Positions 7,137-16,608 of a stretch of 58,479 nucleotides of DNA are shown here, piece by piece; position 1 is the first letter of the stretch, and the number at the start of each line of letters is the position of its first letter. The notes beneath the pieces are model-generated. The model had not been told where the DNA came from, did not search any database, and saw nothing but the letters and a program-made list of their open reading frames with translations. The stretch is from Comamonadaceae bacterium 2FH (GTDB lineage Bacteria; Pseudomonadota; Gammaproteobacteria; Burkholderiales; Burkholderiaceae_C), in the NCBI GenBank assembly GCA_005503335.1, contig SCMQ01000034.1, forward strand, positions 1 through 58,479, written 5' to 3'. A program made the translations under genes and the position numbers.

Positions 7137-7594
7137 GCATGACCTCGGCACACCACCCCACGCCCGAGCAGGCGCGCGAGCTCGCGCGCCAGGTCGGCGA
7201 AGCCATGTTCGCGGTCGACACCGCCTCCAAGGACACCATGGGCATGGAGCTGCTGAGCTGCGAGCCCGGCCGCGCCGTGATGCGCATGCGGGTGCGCCCG
7301 CTGCACCTGAACGGCCACCAGATCTGTCACGGCGGCTTCATCTTCACGCTGGCCGACTCGACCTTCGCCTTTGCCTGCAACAGCCGCAACCGCAACACGG
7401 TGGCGGCGGGCTGCAGCATCGAGTTCCTCAAGCCCGGCCAGCAGGGCGACCTGTTGACCTGCGAGGGCGTGGAGCAGACGCTCAGCGGCCGGCACGGCAT
7501 CTACGACATGAAGGTCACCAACCAGCGCGGCGAGGTCGTCGCCCTGTTCCGTGGCAAGAGCGCACAGATTCCCGGCACGGTGATCCCTGCCTGA
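7133..7594 (+). CDS. paaI: Hydroxyphenylacetyl-CoA thioesterase PaaI
   Basis: A 153-residue hotdog-fold thioesterase that rescues CoA from dead-end hydroxyphenylacetyl-CoA. The signature HGGFIFTLADSTFAFACN carries the catalytic Asp and the active-site HGG, and VAAGCSIEFLKP follows, as in the PaaI family. It begins within the paaG stop (ATGA), with a second possible ATG at 7139. The tight overlap indicates coupled translation. Confidence 0.9.
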   Translation: MSMTSAHHPTPEQARELARQVGEAMFAVDTASKDTMGMELLSCEPGRAVMRMRVRPLHLNGHQICHGGFIFTLADSTFAFACNSRNRNTVAAGCSIEFLKPGQQGDLLTCEGVEQTLSGRHGIYDMKVTNQRGEVVALFRGKSAQIPGTVIPA

Positions 7595-7655
7595 GCCCTC
7601 GATTTTCCTTATCGCCCCCCAGCCCGCCAGACGACGCCAGACCCGGAGACTTTCA

Positions 7656-8954
7656 GTGAGCCACACCGCCTTCGCCCTCGAACCCATAGAAACCGCCAGC
7701 ATCGACGAGCTGCGCGCACTGCAGCTCAAGCGCCTGCAGGCCACCCTGCGCCACGCCTACGCCAACTCGCCGGTCTACCGCGCCAAGTTCGACGCCGCGG
7801 GTGTGCATCCCGACGACTGCCGCAGCCTGGCCGACCTCGCGAAGTTCCCCTTCACGACCAAGAAGGACCTGCGCGACAGCTACCCCTTCGGCATGTTCGC
7901 CGTGCCGCGCGAGCGCTGCGCGCGCATCCACGCCTCCAGCGGCACCACCGGCAAGCCCACGGTGGTGGGCTACACGCTCAAGGACATAGACACCTGGGCC
8001 GGCGTGGTGGCGCGCAGCATACGCGCGGCCGGCGCGCGGCCGGGCGACATGGTGCACGTGAGCTACGGCTACGGCCTGTTCACCGGCGGCATGGGCGCGC
8101 ACTACGGCGCGGAAAAGCTGGGCCTGACCGTCGTGCCCTTCGGCGGCGGCCAGACCGAGCGCCAGGTGCAGCTGATCCAGGACTTCCGGCCCGACATCAT
8201 CATGGTCACGCCCAGCTACATGCTGGCCATCGCCGACGAGTTCGAGCGCCTGGGGCTGGACCCCAGGAGCTGCTCGCTGCGCATAGGCATCTTCGGCGCC
8301 GAGCCCTGGACCAACGACATGCGCCTGGCCATCGAGCAGCGCATGGGCATCAGCGCGGTCGACATCTACGGCTTGAGCGAGGTCATGGGCCCCGGCGTGG
8401 CCAGCGAATGCGCCGAGACCAAGGACGGCCCCACGATCTGGGAAGACCATTTCTACCCCGAGATCATCAACCCCGAGACCGGCGAGCCGGTGGCCGACGG
8501 CGAGCCCGGCGAGCTGGTGTTCACCAGCCTGACCAAGGAGGCCCTGCCCATCATCCGCTACCGCACGCGCGACCTCACGCGCCTCTTGCCCGGCACGGCG
8601 CGCAGCATGCGGCGCATGGCCAAGATCACCGGCCGCAGCGACGACATGATGATCATCCGCGGCGTCAACGTGTTCCCGACCCAGATCGAGGAGCTGATCC
8701 TCAAGCGCTCCGAGCTCGCGCCGCATTACCAGTGCATCCTCACGCGCGAGGGTCCGATGGACAGCCTCAAGGTGGCAGTGGAGACGCGCCACGGCGTGGC
8801 CCCCGACAGCCTGGAGGCGCGCGCCGCGGCCAAGCTGCTGCAGCACGAGATCAAGGTCTACGTGGGCAGCAGCGTGGACATCGAGCTGCGCCCCGAGGGC
8901 GGGGTCGAGCGCAGCGTGGGCAAGGCCAAGCGGGTGGTCGACCTGCGTGGCTGA
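7656..8954 (+). CDS. paaK: Phenylacetate-CoA ligase PaaK
   Basis: A 432-residue adenylate-forming ligase that activates phenylacetate to phenylacetyl-CoA (EC 6.2.1.30), the first step of the pathway. It has the AMP-binding loop ASSGTTGKPT (about residue 90), IFGAEPW, YGLSEVMGPG and the C-terminal hinge YRTRDLTRLLPG with GRSDDMMIIRGVNVFP. Translation begins at a GTG (7656) after CGGAGA. The 61-bp gap from paaI shows no terminator. Confidence 0.93.
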   Translation: MSHTAFALEPIETASIDELRALQLKRLQATLRHAYANSPVYRAKFDAAGVHPDDCRSLADLAKFPFTTKKDLRDSYPFGMFAVPRERCARIHASSGTTGKPTVVGYTLKDIDTWAGVVARSIRAAGARPGDMVHVSYGYGLFTGGMGAHYGAEKLGLTVVPFGGGQTERQVQLIQDFRPDIIMVTPSYMLAIADEFERLGLDPRSCSLRIGIFGAEPWTNDMRLAIEQRMGISAVDIYGLSEVMGPGVASECAETKDGPTIWEDHFYPEIINPETGEPVADGEPGELVFTSLTKEALPIIRYRTRDLTRLLPGTARSMRRMAKITGRSDDMMIIRGVNVFPTQIEELILKRSELAPHYQCILTREGPMDSLKVAVETRHGVAPDSLEARAAAKLLQHEIKVYVGSSVDIELRPEGGVERSVGKAKRVVDLRG

Positions 8955-8960
8955 AGGCGC

Positions 8961-10739
8961 TTAAGGCGCGGGCCAGCTGCGCGGCTGACTTGCCTCGCGC
9001 AGCGCGAGACGCCAGGTCGTGGCGGCGGCAGGCAGCGTGAGCGGCAGGCGCAGCAGGCGCTGGTCGCGTGCCACCAGGGCCGTGAGGCGGCGATGCTCGC
9101 CGGCGTAGAGCGCGAGGTCGTCGAGCTTGCTCAGGCGCCAGCTGCCGCCGATGGCCTTGGGGCCGACCTCCACCCCCAGCCATTCGTCGCCCGCGGCCAG
9201 GCCGGCGCGCTCGGCCGCGCCGCCGCGCAGCACGGTCTTGATCTGCAGGCCTGGGCCTTCGCTCACGCGCAGGCCCAGGCGCTGCGCCATCTGCGAGGGC
9301 TCCTCGAGCACCGCGATGCCCTGCTGCTGCAGCAGGGTCTTGAGCGGCAGCTCGCCCGTGCCGTGCACCCAGGCCCCGAGTTCCTTGGCGAAGGAGCGCC
9401 CGCCCAGTTCGGCCAGCACGGCGGCCAGGTCGGCCTCGCCCATGGGGCCGCCGGCGCAGCGCGACCACAGCGCGCGCATCACCTCGTCCAGCGTGGTCCG
9501 CCCTTCGTGGCGCAGCGTGAGGTCCAGGCACAGCGCCACCAGCGCGCCCTTGCTGTAGTAGCTCACGGTGGCGTTGGGCGTGTTCTCGTCGGGGCGGTAG
9601 AACTTCACCCAGGCGTCGAAGCTGGCCTGGGCCACCGACTGCAGGGCGCGCCCCGGCGCCTGCAGCACCTGGTTGATGCCCTTGTTCAGCAGCTTGAGGT
9701 AGGCCGCGTCGTCGAGCAGGCCGGCGCGGCGCAGCAGCAGGTCGTCGTAGTAGCTGGTGAAGCCCTCGAAGAACCAGAGCAGCTGGGTGTAGTTCTCCTG
9801 AGCGTAGTCGTAGCGCGCGAACTCGGCCGGGCGCAGGCGCTTGACGTTCCAGGTGTGGAAGTACTCGTGGCTGATCAGGCCCAGCAGCGTGGTGTAGCCC
9901 TCGCCGCGCTTGGCCTCGCCCTGGCGCGGCAGGTCGCGCCGGCCGCAGATCAGCGCCGTCGAGTGGCGGTGCTCCAGGCCGCCATAGCCCTCGTCGACCA
10001 CGTTGAGCAGGAACACATAGCGCGGCATCGGCGGCTTCTTGCTGCCGTGCCAGAAGCGGATCGCCGTCTCGCAGATCTTCTGCGTGTCGGCCAGCAGGCG
10101 CTCGCCGTCGAACGAGGCTGGCGCGCCAGCCACCACCAGCCGGTGCGGCACGCCGCCGGCCTGGAATTCGCGCTGCCAGAACTCGCCCATCTCCACCGGG
10201 CTGTCGACCAGCTCGTCGTAGTCGGCGGCCTGGTAGCGGCCGAAGCCGCGCCGGGTGGTCTCGACCGGCGCCAGCGCCGTGGCCACCGACCAGTGCGCCG
10301 TGGCCGGCGTGGCCTGCAGCGTCAGCGCATGCGGCAGCTGCTCGTGGCCATGCGCGCGCAGGCACAGGCTGGTGCCGTTGAAGAAGGCGCGCGCAGTGTC
10401 CAGCCAGGCGGCGCGCACCGAGCTCTCGAAGGCGTAGGCCTCGTAGACCAGGGTCAGCGGCTTCGCGGGGTCGCACAGCACCTCCCAGCTGCATTTGTCG
10501 AGCTGCTGCAGCGGTACGGCGCGCCGGCCCTGGCGCGCCTGCAGGCCCTGCAGGTGGCGCGAGAACTCGCGCACCAGGTAGCTGCCCGGAATCCATACCG
10601 GCAGCGACAGGCGCTGCACGGCGGCGGGCTGGGCGATCTGCAGCGTGACGCGGAACAGGTGGGCGTGCAGCTCGGCCGGCTCCACCAGGTAGTGGATGGC
10701 GGCCGGGGCGGGAGAGGGGGCTTTGCGGCTTGCGGGCAT
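8961..10739 (-). CDS. M61-family peptidase with PDZ domain
   Basis: A 592-residue protein of the M61 glycyl-aminopeptidase family: an N-terminal beta domain, a zinc site HEYFHTWNVKRLRP (HExxH) near the middle, and a C-terminal PDZ domain (GPGLQIKTVLRGGAAERAGLAAGDEW, about residues 490-540). The start at MPASRKAP (10739) was chosen because upstream residues are Arg-rich and unlike the family. No signal peptide is evident. It ends six bases from the convergent paaK stop. Substrate is unknown. Confidence 0.85.
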   Translation of the reverse strand: MPASRKAPSPAPAAIHYLVEPAELHAHLFRVTLQIAQPAAVQRLSLPVWIPGSYLVREFSRHLQGLQARQGRRAVPLQQLDKCSWEVLCDPAKPLTLVYEAYAFESSVRAAWLDTARAFFNGTSLCLRAHGHEQLPHALTLQATPATAHWSVATALAPVETTRRGFGRYQAADYDELVDSPVEMGEFWQREFQAGGVPHRLVVAGAPASFDGERLLADTQKICETAIRFWHGSKKPPMPRYVFLLNVVDEGYGGLEHRHSTALICGRRDLPRQGEAKRGEGYTTLLGLISHEYFHTWNVKRLRPAEFARYDYAQENYTQLLWFFEGFTSYYDDLLLRRAGLLDDAAYLKLLNKGINQVLQAPGRALQSVAQASFDAWVKFYRPDENTPNATVSYYSKGALVALCLDLTLRHEGRTTLDEVMRALWSRCAGGPMGEADLAAVLAELGGRSFAKELGAWVHGTGELPLKTLLQQQGIAVLEEPSQMAQRLGLRVSEGPGLQIKTVLRGGAAERAGLAAGDEWLGVEVGPKAIGGSWRLSKLDDLALYAGEHRRLTALVARDQRLLRLPLTLPAAATTWRLALREASQPRSWPAP

Positions 10740-10777
10740 GGTGGCCCGAGAATACCCGAGCCGTTCGCTGCGCCGGT

Positions 10778-11251
10778 TCAGGTCCCTGCGGCGCCCAGCA
10801 GGCAGCTCAGGGTGGCTACGGCGGTGAGCCTGAGGCGCAGCGGCAACCACTCGGCCAGGCCGGCGGCGGGCCAGGACCTGCGGTCCGCCAGGTAGCAGAC
10901 CACCAGGATCAGCCCCAGCAGCGGCAGGCCCGCGTAGGCCGGCATCACGATGGCCAGCCAGGCCAGCAGCGCGGGCACGGCGCCCCAGGCCAGGTGAAAG
11001 CGCGCCGCGCTCGCGCCGGCGTCGCGCAGCGCGATGCCCCAGTGGACGCCGCCCAGGAACGAGACGATGGCCGCGCCCCAGGCGGCCAGCGCCAGGGCCA
11101 CGAAGGGATGGAGCGAGGCGTCGACCAGCCAGATCAGCAGCGCCAGCAGCACGAAGGGGGCCAGGCCCGCATGGCCCAGGCGCTGGACCAGCCTGGCGGT
11201 GGCGTCTTGGTCGCGGCTCAGCGGCGCGGCGGGCAGGGTGGGGCTGCTCAT
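10778..11251 (-). CDS. DUF3429 membrane protein
   Basis: A 157-residue protein with four or five hydrophobic segments (for example PFVLLALLIWLVDASL and LPLLGLILVVCYLA) and the FLGGVHWGIALRD motif of the DUF3429 family of inner-membrane proteins. Its ATG overlaps the dsbC stop, so it is translated with dsbC. Function is unknown. Confidence 0.8.
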   Translation of the reverse strand: MSSPTLPAAPLSRDQDATARLVQRLGHAGLAPFVLLALLIWLVDASLHPFVALALAAWGAAIVSFLGGVHWGIALRDAGASAARFHLAWGAVPALLAWLAIVMPAYAGLPLLGLILVVCYLADRRSWPAAGLAEWLPLRLRLTAVATLSCLLGAAGT

Positions 11252-11961
11252 TTGGCGGCGCTGGCGAGTTGTTTCTCGATTTCCTGGGTGCCGATGGCGC
11301 CGGGCACGCGCGTGCCGTCGGCGAAGATCAGCGTGGGCGTGCCGGTGATGCGGTGCTTGCGGCCGAACTCGACGTTGCTGGCCAGGGCCGCCGCGTCGCA
11401 GTTGGCGGCGGGGGGCAGCTGCTCGCGCAGCATCCAGTCGGTCCAGGCCTTGGCCTTGTCCTTGGCGCACCAGATGTGGCGCGACTTTTCCTGCGAATCG
11501 GGCCCCAGGATGGGGTAGAGGAACAGGTGGATGGTCACGTTGTCGACCTTCTGCAGGTCGCGCTCGAAGCGCTTGCAGTAGGTGCAGTTGGGGTCCTCGA
11601 ACACGGCCAGGCGGCGCTTGCCGTTGCCGCGCACGATGGTGAAGGCGTTCTTCAGCGGCAGGGCGTCGAAGGCCACGGCCGTGAGCTTGTCGACGCGCTC
11701 CTCGGTCAGGTTGCGGCGCTGGCGCGTGTCCATCAGCTGGCCCTGGATCAGGAAGTTGCCCTCGGCGTCGGTGTAGAACAGCTCGCTGCCGTTGATGCGC
11801 ACCTCGTAGAGGCCGGCCATGGGCGTCTTGCTGACCTCGTCGATCTTGGGCAGGTTGGGCAGGCGCTCGGCCAGGTTCTTGCGGATCGCGGCTTCCTGGG
11901 CCGACGCGCCGAAGGCGAGCCACAGGGCCAGGGCGGCCAAGGCGGTCTTGACGGGTTTCAT
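11248..11961 (-). CDS. dsbC: Thiol:disulfide isomerase DsbC
   Basis: A 237-residue periplasmic protein. A signal peptide covers residues 1-21 (ending AFGASA); a DsbC N-terminal dimerisation domain with YEVRINGSELFYTDAEGNF follows; then a thioredoxin fold with CTYC at DPNCTYCKRFERDL and the cis-Pro loop ITGTPTLIFADG. E. coli DsbC has CGYC, so the second active-site residue is Thr here. It isomerises wrong disulfides in the periplasm and lies between a ubiH-type gene and the DUF3429 gene. Confidence 0.93.
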   Translation of the reverse strand: MKPVKTALAALALWLAFGASAQEAAIRKNLAERLPNLPKIDEVSKTPMAGLYEVRINGSELFYTDAEGNFLIQGQLMDTRQRRNLTEERVDKLTAVAFDALPLKNAFTIVRGNGKRRLAVFEDPNCTYCKRFERDLQKVDNVTIHLFLYPILGPDSQEKSRHIWCAKDKAKAWTDWMLREQLPPAANCDAAALASNVEFGRKHRITGTPTLIFADGTRVPGAIGTQEIEKQLASAAK

Positions 11962-11984
11962 GGTGCTTGGCTTCTTTCCTGTGT

Positions 11985-13109
11985 TCAATTGAGGCCCATG
12001 GCGCGGCGCGCCACCCAGGCCTTGAGGGGCCCGCTGCGCTCGAAGCCGCTCATGCCCCAGTTGCGCAGCGCGGCCCAGGGGTCGCCGGCGAGCGAGAACA
12101 GCTGCTGCAGCCCGTCGGTGGCCAGGCCCATGCCGAGCACTTCGGCCTGGCGCGCGCGCTCGTAGCGGCGCAGCAGCTTGAGGTCGCCTACGCTGCGCCA
12201 GTATTCGCGCCCGCGCAGCACCTCGGCCAGCGCCGCGGCGTCGCCCAGCCCCAGATTCAGGCCCTGGCCGGCCAGCGGGTGCACCGCATGGGCCGCGTCG
12301 CCGGCCAGCGCCCAGGCCTGAGCTTCGGCGCTGCGGCCGACCCAGCGCGTCGCGCGCGCCAGCTGCAGCGGCCAGGCGGCGCGCTCGGCGATCAGTTTCA
12401 GGGCACCCAGGCTGTGCTGGCTGGCGGTTTCGAGCTGCATGGCAAATTCTTCGGGCGCGAGCGCCATCAACTCGGGCACGCGCTCCTGCAGGACAGACCA
12501 GACCACGGCCACGGAGTTCCCGGCCGGCCCGCCCAGCGGCAGCAAGGCCAGGATCTCGCCACGCTCGCTGAACCATTGCCGGGCCACTTGGCCGTGCGGG
12601 CGCTCGCAGGCCAGGCGCGTGGCGATCGCGTGCTGCGGGTAAGGCGTGATCTCGAAGTCCACGCCGAGCTCGGCGCGCGTGCGGCTGGCGCGGCCCTCGC
12701 AGACCACGGTCAGCGCCGCAGGAACGGGCGCGTCCAGGCTCTCGATCAGCGGCTGGTAGCGCACGGCCTCGGCCAGCCGCGCCTCCAGCGCCGGCACGTC
12801 GACGATCCAGGCCAGGGCTTCCACGCCCTGGGCGGCGGCGCTGAACGCGACCTGGCCGCCGCGGTCGCCGTGCACCTGCATCTCGAGCACGGGCGTGGCG
12901 GCATCGCCTTCGGGCCAGCAGCGCAGCGCCTGGAGCAGGGCGCGCGCGCTGGCGTTGAGCGCGTAGGCGCGCACGTCGCCGTGGCCCTCGGCCGTGGGCT
13001 GGCCGGCGCCGAGCAGGCCCACGTGCAGGCGCTCGCGCGCGAGCAGCAGGGCCAGGGCCCGGCCCACGATGCCGGCCCCGCGAATACAGATGTCATGGTG
13101 GTGTGCCAT
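11985..13109 (-). CDS. UbiH/COQ6-family FAD monooxygenase
   Basis: A 374-residue flavoprotein of the UbiH/UbiF/VisC family, which hydroxylates the ubiquinone ring. The N-terminal dinucleotide fold ICIRGAGIVGRALALLLAR and the second FAD motif ALAGDAAHAVHPLAGQGLNLGLGD are intact. MAHHHDICIRG (13109) is the natural start because the Rossmann strand begins at once. Which ring position it hydroxylates (UbiH, UbiI, UbiF or UbiM) cannot be told from sequence alone. It diverges from the MOSC gene across 100 bp. Confidence 0.88.
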   Translation of the reverse strand: MAHHHDICIRGAGIVGRALALLLARERLHVGLLGAGQPTAEGHGDVRAYALNASARALLQALRCWPEGDAATPVLEMQVHGDRGGQVAFSAAAQGVEALAWIVDVPALEARLAEAVRYQPLIESLDAPVPAALTVVCEGRASRTRAELGVDFEITPYPQHAIATRLACERPHGQVARQWFSERGEILALLPLGGPAGNSVAVVWSVLQERVPELMALAPEEFAMQLETASQHSLGALKLIAERAAWPLQLARATRWVGRSAEAQAWALAGDAAHAVHPLAGQGLNLGLGDAAALAEVLRGREYWRSVGDLKLLRRYERARQAEVLGMGLATDGLQQLFSLAGDPWAALRNWGMSGFERSGPLKAWVARRAMGLN

Positions 13110-13209
13110 GCGGGGGATTGTAGGAGGCGGGCACAATCGGGCCTCGGCGGCTCCGTGCTGCGTCACGCCGGCCCGCTGTCCGTTCCGACCCATGCAAAGG
13201 ACTGCCACC

Positions 13210-14088
13210 GTGAGTTCCACAGCCATCCCCGCCGCGGCCGAAGTCCAGGCCACCCTGTCGCGCCTGTTCGTCTACCCCGTCAAGTCCTGCGCCGGCGTGG
13301 AGCTGCACGAGGCCGTGCTGACCGACGCCGGCCTGGACCTGGACCGCGCCTGGATGGTGGTCGACGCCCAGGGCCGCTTCGTCAGCCAGCGCGAGCTGCC
13401 GCGCATGGCGCTGATACGCCCCCAGCTCAAGACCCTGGAGATCGTGCTGCGCGCGCCCGGCATGCTGGCGCTGCACCTGGCCATAGACGCCGTCGAGCAG
13501 CCTGCCCGTGCGCGGGTGTGGGACGACGAGGTCGCCGCCTACGACATGGGCGAGGTGGCCGCGCAGTGGTTCAGCGATTTCCTCGGTCAGAAGCTGCGCC
13601 TGGTGCGCTTCGATCCCGAGCACCGCCGCCTGTCCAGCTTGAAATGGACCGGCGGCCTGGAGGCGCCGAACCAGTTCAGCGACGGCTTCCCCCTGCTGGT
13701 GGCCAGCGAGGCCTCGCTGGAGGGCCTCAACCAGCGCCTGGCCGCCGCCGGGGAAGCCCCGGTCGGCATAGAGCGCTTCAGGCCCAACCTGGTGCTGGCC
13801 GGCGTCGAGGCGCACGACGAGGACCGCGTGGACCTGCTGCGCATCGCCACCGAGGCGGGCGAGGCGCGGCTCAAGCCCGTCAAGCCCTGCGCGCGCTGCC
13901 CCATTCCCAACATCGACCCGGCCACGGCGCTTTCCAACCCGGCCGTGGGCGACGCGCTGCAGGCCTACCGCCAGGACCCGCGCCTCGATGGCGCCATCAG
14001 CTTCGGCATGAACGCCATCGTGCTGCAGGGCGACGGCCAGTTGCTGCGCGTGGGCCAGGCCGTGGCGGCGGACTTCCGCTTCGACTGA
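13210..14088 (+). CDS. MOSC-domain protein (YcbX-like)
   Basis: A 292-residue protein with an N-terminal beta-barrel MOSC_N domain (LSRLFVYPVKSCAGVELHEA) and a C-terminal MOSC domain with KPCARCPIPNIDP, the Cys likely binding the molybdenum cofactor sulfur. Such proteins act in molybdenum-dependent reduction of N-hydroxylated compounds or in cofactor sulfur transfer. The GTG at 13210 was preferred over the ATG at 13192 because AAAGGA lies eight bases before it. Confidence 0.85.
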   Translation: MSSTAIPAAAEVQATLSRLFVYPVKSCAGVELHEAVLTDAGLDLDRAWMVVDAQGRFVSQRELPRMALIRPQLKTLEIVLRAPGMLALHLAIDAVEQPARARVWDDEVAAYDMGEVAAQWFSDFLGQKLRLVRFDPEHRRLSSLKWTGGLEAPNQFSDGFPLLVASEASLEGLNQRLAAAGEAPVGIERFRPNLVLAGVEAHDEDRVDLLRIATEAGEARLKPVKPCARCPIPNIDPATALSNPAVGDALQAYRQDPRLDGAISFGMNAIVLQGDGQLLRVGQAVAADFRFD

Positions 14089-14115
14089 CGGTTCGGCGCC
14101 CAGCGTGGGCGCCAG

Positions 14116-14121
14116 TAAAAT
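14116..14121 (+). promoter_or_regulatory. Candidate -10 (TAAAAT) of ychF
   Basis: TAAAAT lies 35 bases before the ychF ATG in the short gap after the MOSC gene. No good -35 is visible. Confidence 0.35.
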
Positions 14122-14156
14122 GACCGGTTACCCTCAGATTTCCTGAAAGCCCCGCC

Positions 14157-15251
<1,095 letters not shown>

Positions 15252-15337
15252 CGCCCGAAATGGGCGTGAATGGACATGGGATTGGGCTCGATGACCCAGT
15301 CCTGCATCCCAGGGTGAGGTGAGGGCTTTCTACCTGT

Positions 15338-15370
15338 GTATATCAATCTATAAAAAGAATTGGATATACA
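15338..15370. promoter_or_regulatory. Inverted repeat TGTATATC...GATATACA in AT-rich leader
   Basis: Exact 8-base arms at 15338-15345 and 15363-15370 surround a 17-base AT-rich spacer, 26 bases before the start of the following ATPase. The leader is clearly more AT-rich than its neighbours. It could be an operator over the ATPase promoter; this is inferred from position. Confidence 0.4.
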
Positions 15371-15396
15371 TGGGTATAAATGACTAGAATTCGCCC

Positions 15397-16581
15397 GTGG
15401 ACCAGATCAAGAACCCTTTCTCGCCCGGTGCCGGGTCGCCCCCGCCCGAACTCGTGGGGCGTGAGCCGGTGCTTGACCAGGCACGCGTACTGCTTGGCCG
15501 CATCAAGATAGGACGGTCGGAGAAAAGCATGCTGCTGACCGGACTGCGCGGCGTCGGCAAGACGGTGCTGCTGAACGAGATCGAGCGTCTCGCCGATGCC
15601 GGAGGCTACCGCACGATTGCCGTCGAGGCGCATGAAGACAAGCGGCTGGGACCGCTGCTTGCGCCCTATCTGCGACGGCTGCTGTTCGATCTCGATCGGG
15701 CCGCCGGGGCGGGCGACAAGGTCAAGCGGGGCTTGGCTGTTTTGCGCAGCTTCATCGGCTCGATCAAGCTGAGCTTTGGTGATGTCGACATCGGGCTGGA
15801 TATCGAGCCGGAAAAAGGGGCGGCCGACAGCGGCGATCTCGAAATCGACCTTCCCAATCTGTTCGTCGCAGTGGCCGAGGCGGCGGCGGAGCGCAACAGT
15901 TCGGTGGCGCTGCTGATCGATGAAATCCAGTACTTCAACCACAAGGAACTGGGCGCCTTGATCATGGCCATGCACAAGGTGCAGCAGCGTCAGCTCCCGA
16001 TGGTGCTGGTGGGCGCCGGCCTGCCGATTCTCCCGGGACTGGCGGGCGAGTCGAAGTCCTACGCCGAGCGACTGTTCAGCTTCCCCGACATCGGCGCGCT
16101 TTCAGAAGCGGATGCGGCGAAGGCCCTGCAGGATCCCGCCCGCGACGCCGGCGTCAGCTTCGAGGAAGATGCGCTGCACGAAATATTCCGGTTGACCAAG
16201 GGATACCCCTACTTCCTGCAAGAGTGGGGCTATCAGGCGTGGAATATGGCGCCATCCAGCCCGATCACACTGGACATCGTGAACACCGCGACCGCCACCG
16301 TCATCCGCCGGCTCGATGCGAATTTCTTTCGTGTCCGCTATGAGCGGTTGACGCCAAGCGAAAAAAACTTCCTGCGCGCGATGGCCGAACTGGGGCCGTG
16401 CGACCATCGCACCGGCGATATCGCGGAAACCCTGGGCGTCAAGGTGAACAGCCTTGGGCCGGTACGGGCAAAGCTGATCAAGAAGGGAATGATCTACAGC
16501 CCTGCGCACGGCGACATGGCATTCACGGTCCCGCTGTTCGACGCATTCATGGTTCGCGCGATACCTCAGTTCTACCGTTGA
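15397..16581 (+). CDS. Stand-alone AAA/STAND-like ATPase with winged helix
   Basis: A 394-residue P-loop ATPase. Walker A is LTGLRGVGKTVLLNEI (about residues 47-62) and Walker B is VALLIDEIQYF (about 169-179); the C-terminal 80 residues look like a winged helix (GDIAETLGVKVNSLGPVRAKL). This is the Orc1/Cdc6-like architecture often seen in single-gene ATPases of mobile or defence regions. Translation starts at GTG 15397, set by the upstream AT-rich leader; no strong ribosome site is seen. Neighbours on both sides are core genes, so it may be a single-gene insertion. Partner and function unknown. Confidence 0.75.
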   Translation: MDQIKNPFSPGAGSPPPELVGREPVLDQARVLLGRIKIGRSEKSMLLTGLRGVGKTVLLNEIERLADAGGYRTIAVEAHEDKRLGPLLAPYLRRLLFDLDRAAGAGDKVKRGLAVLRSFIGSIKLSFGDVDIGLDIEPEKGAADSGDLEIDLPNLFVAVAEAAAERNSSVALLIDEIQYFNHKELGALIMAMHKVQQRQLPMVLVGAGLPILPGLAGESKSYAERLFSFPDIGALSEADAAKALQDPARDAGVSFEEDALHEIFRLTKGYPYFLQEWGYQAWNMAPSSPITLDIVNTATATVIRRLDANFFRVRYERLTPSEKNFLRAMAELGPCDHRTGDIAETLGVKVNSLGPVRAKLIKKGMIYSPAHGDMAFTVPLFDAFMVRAIPQFYR

Positions 16582-16608
16582 AGGACTGTCAGCCAAGGCG
16601 CCTGACCC

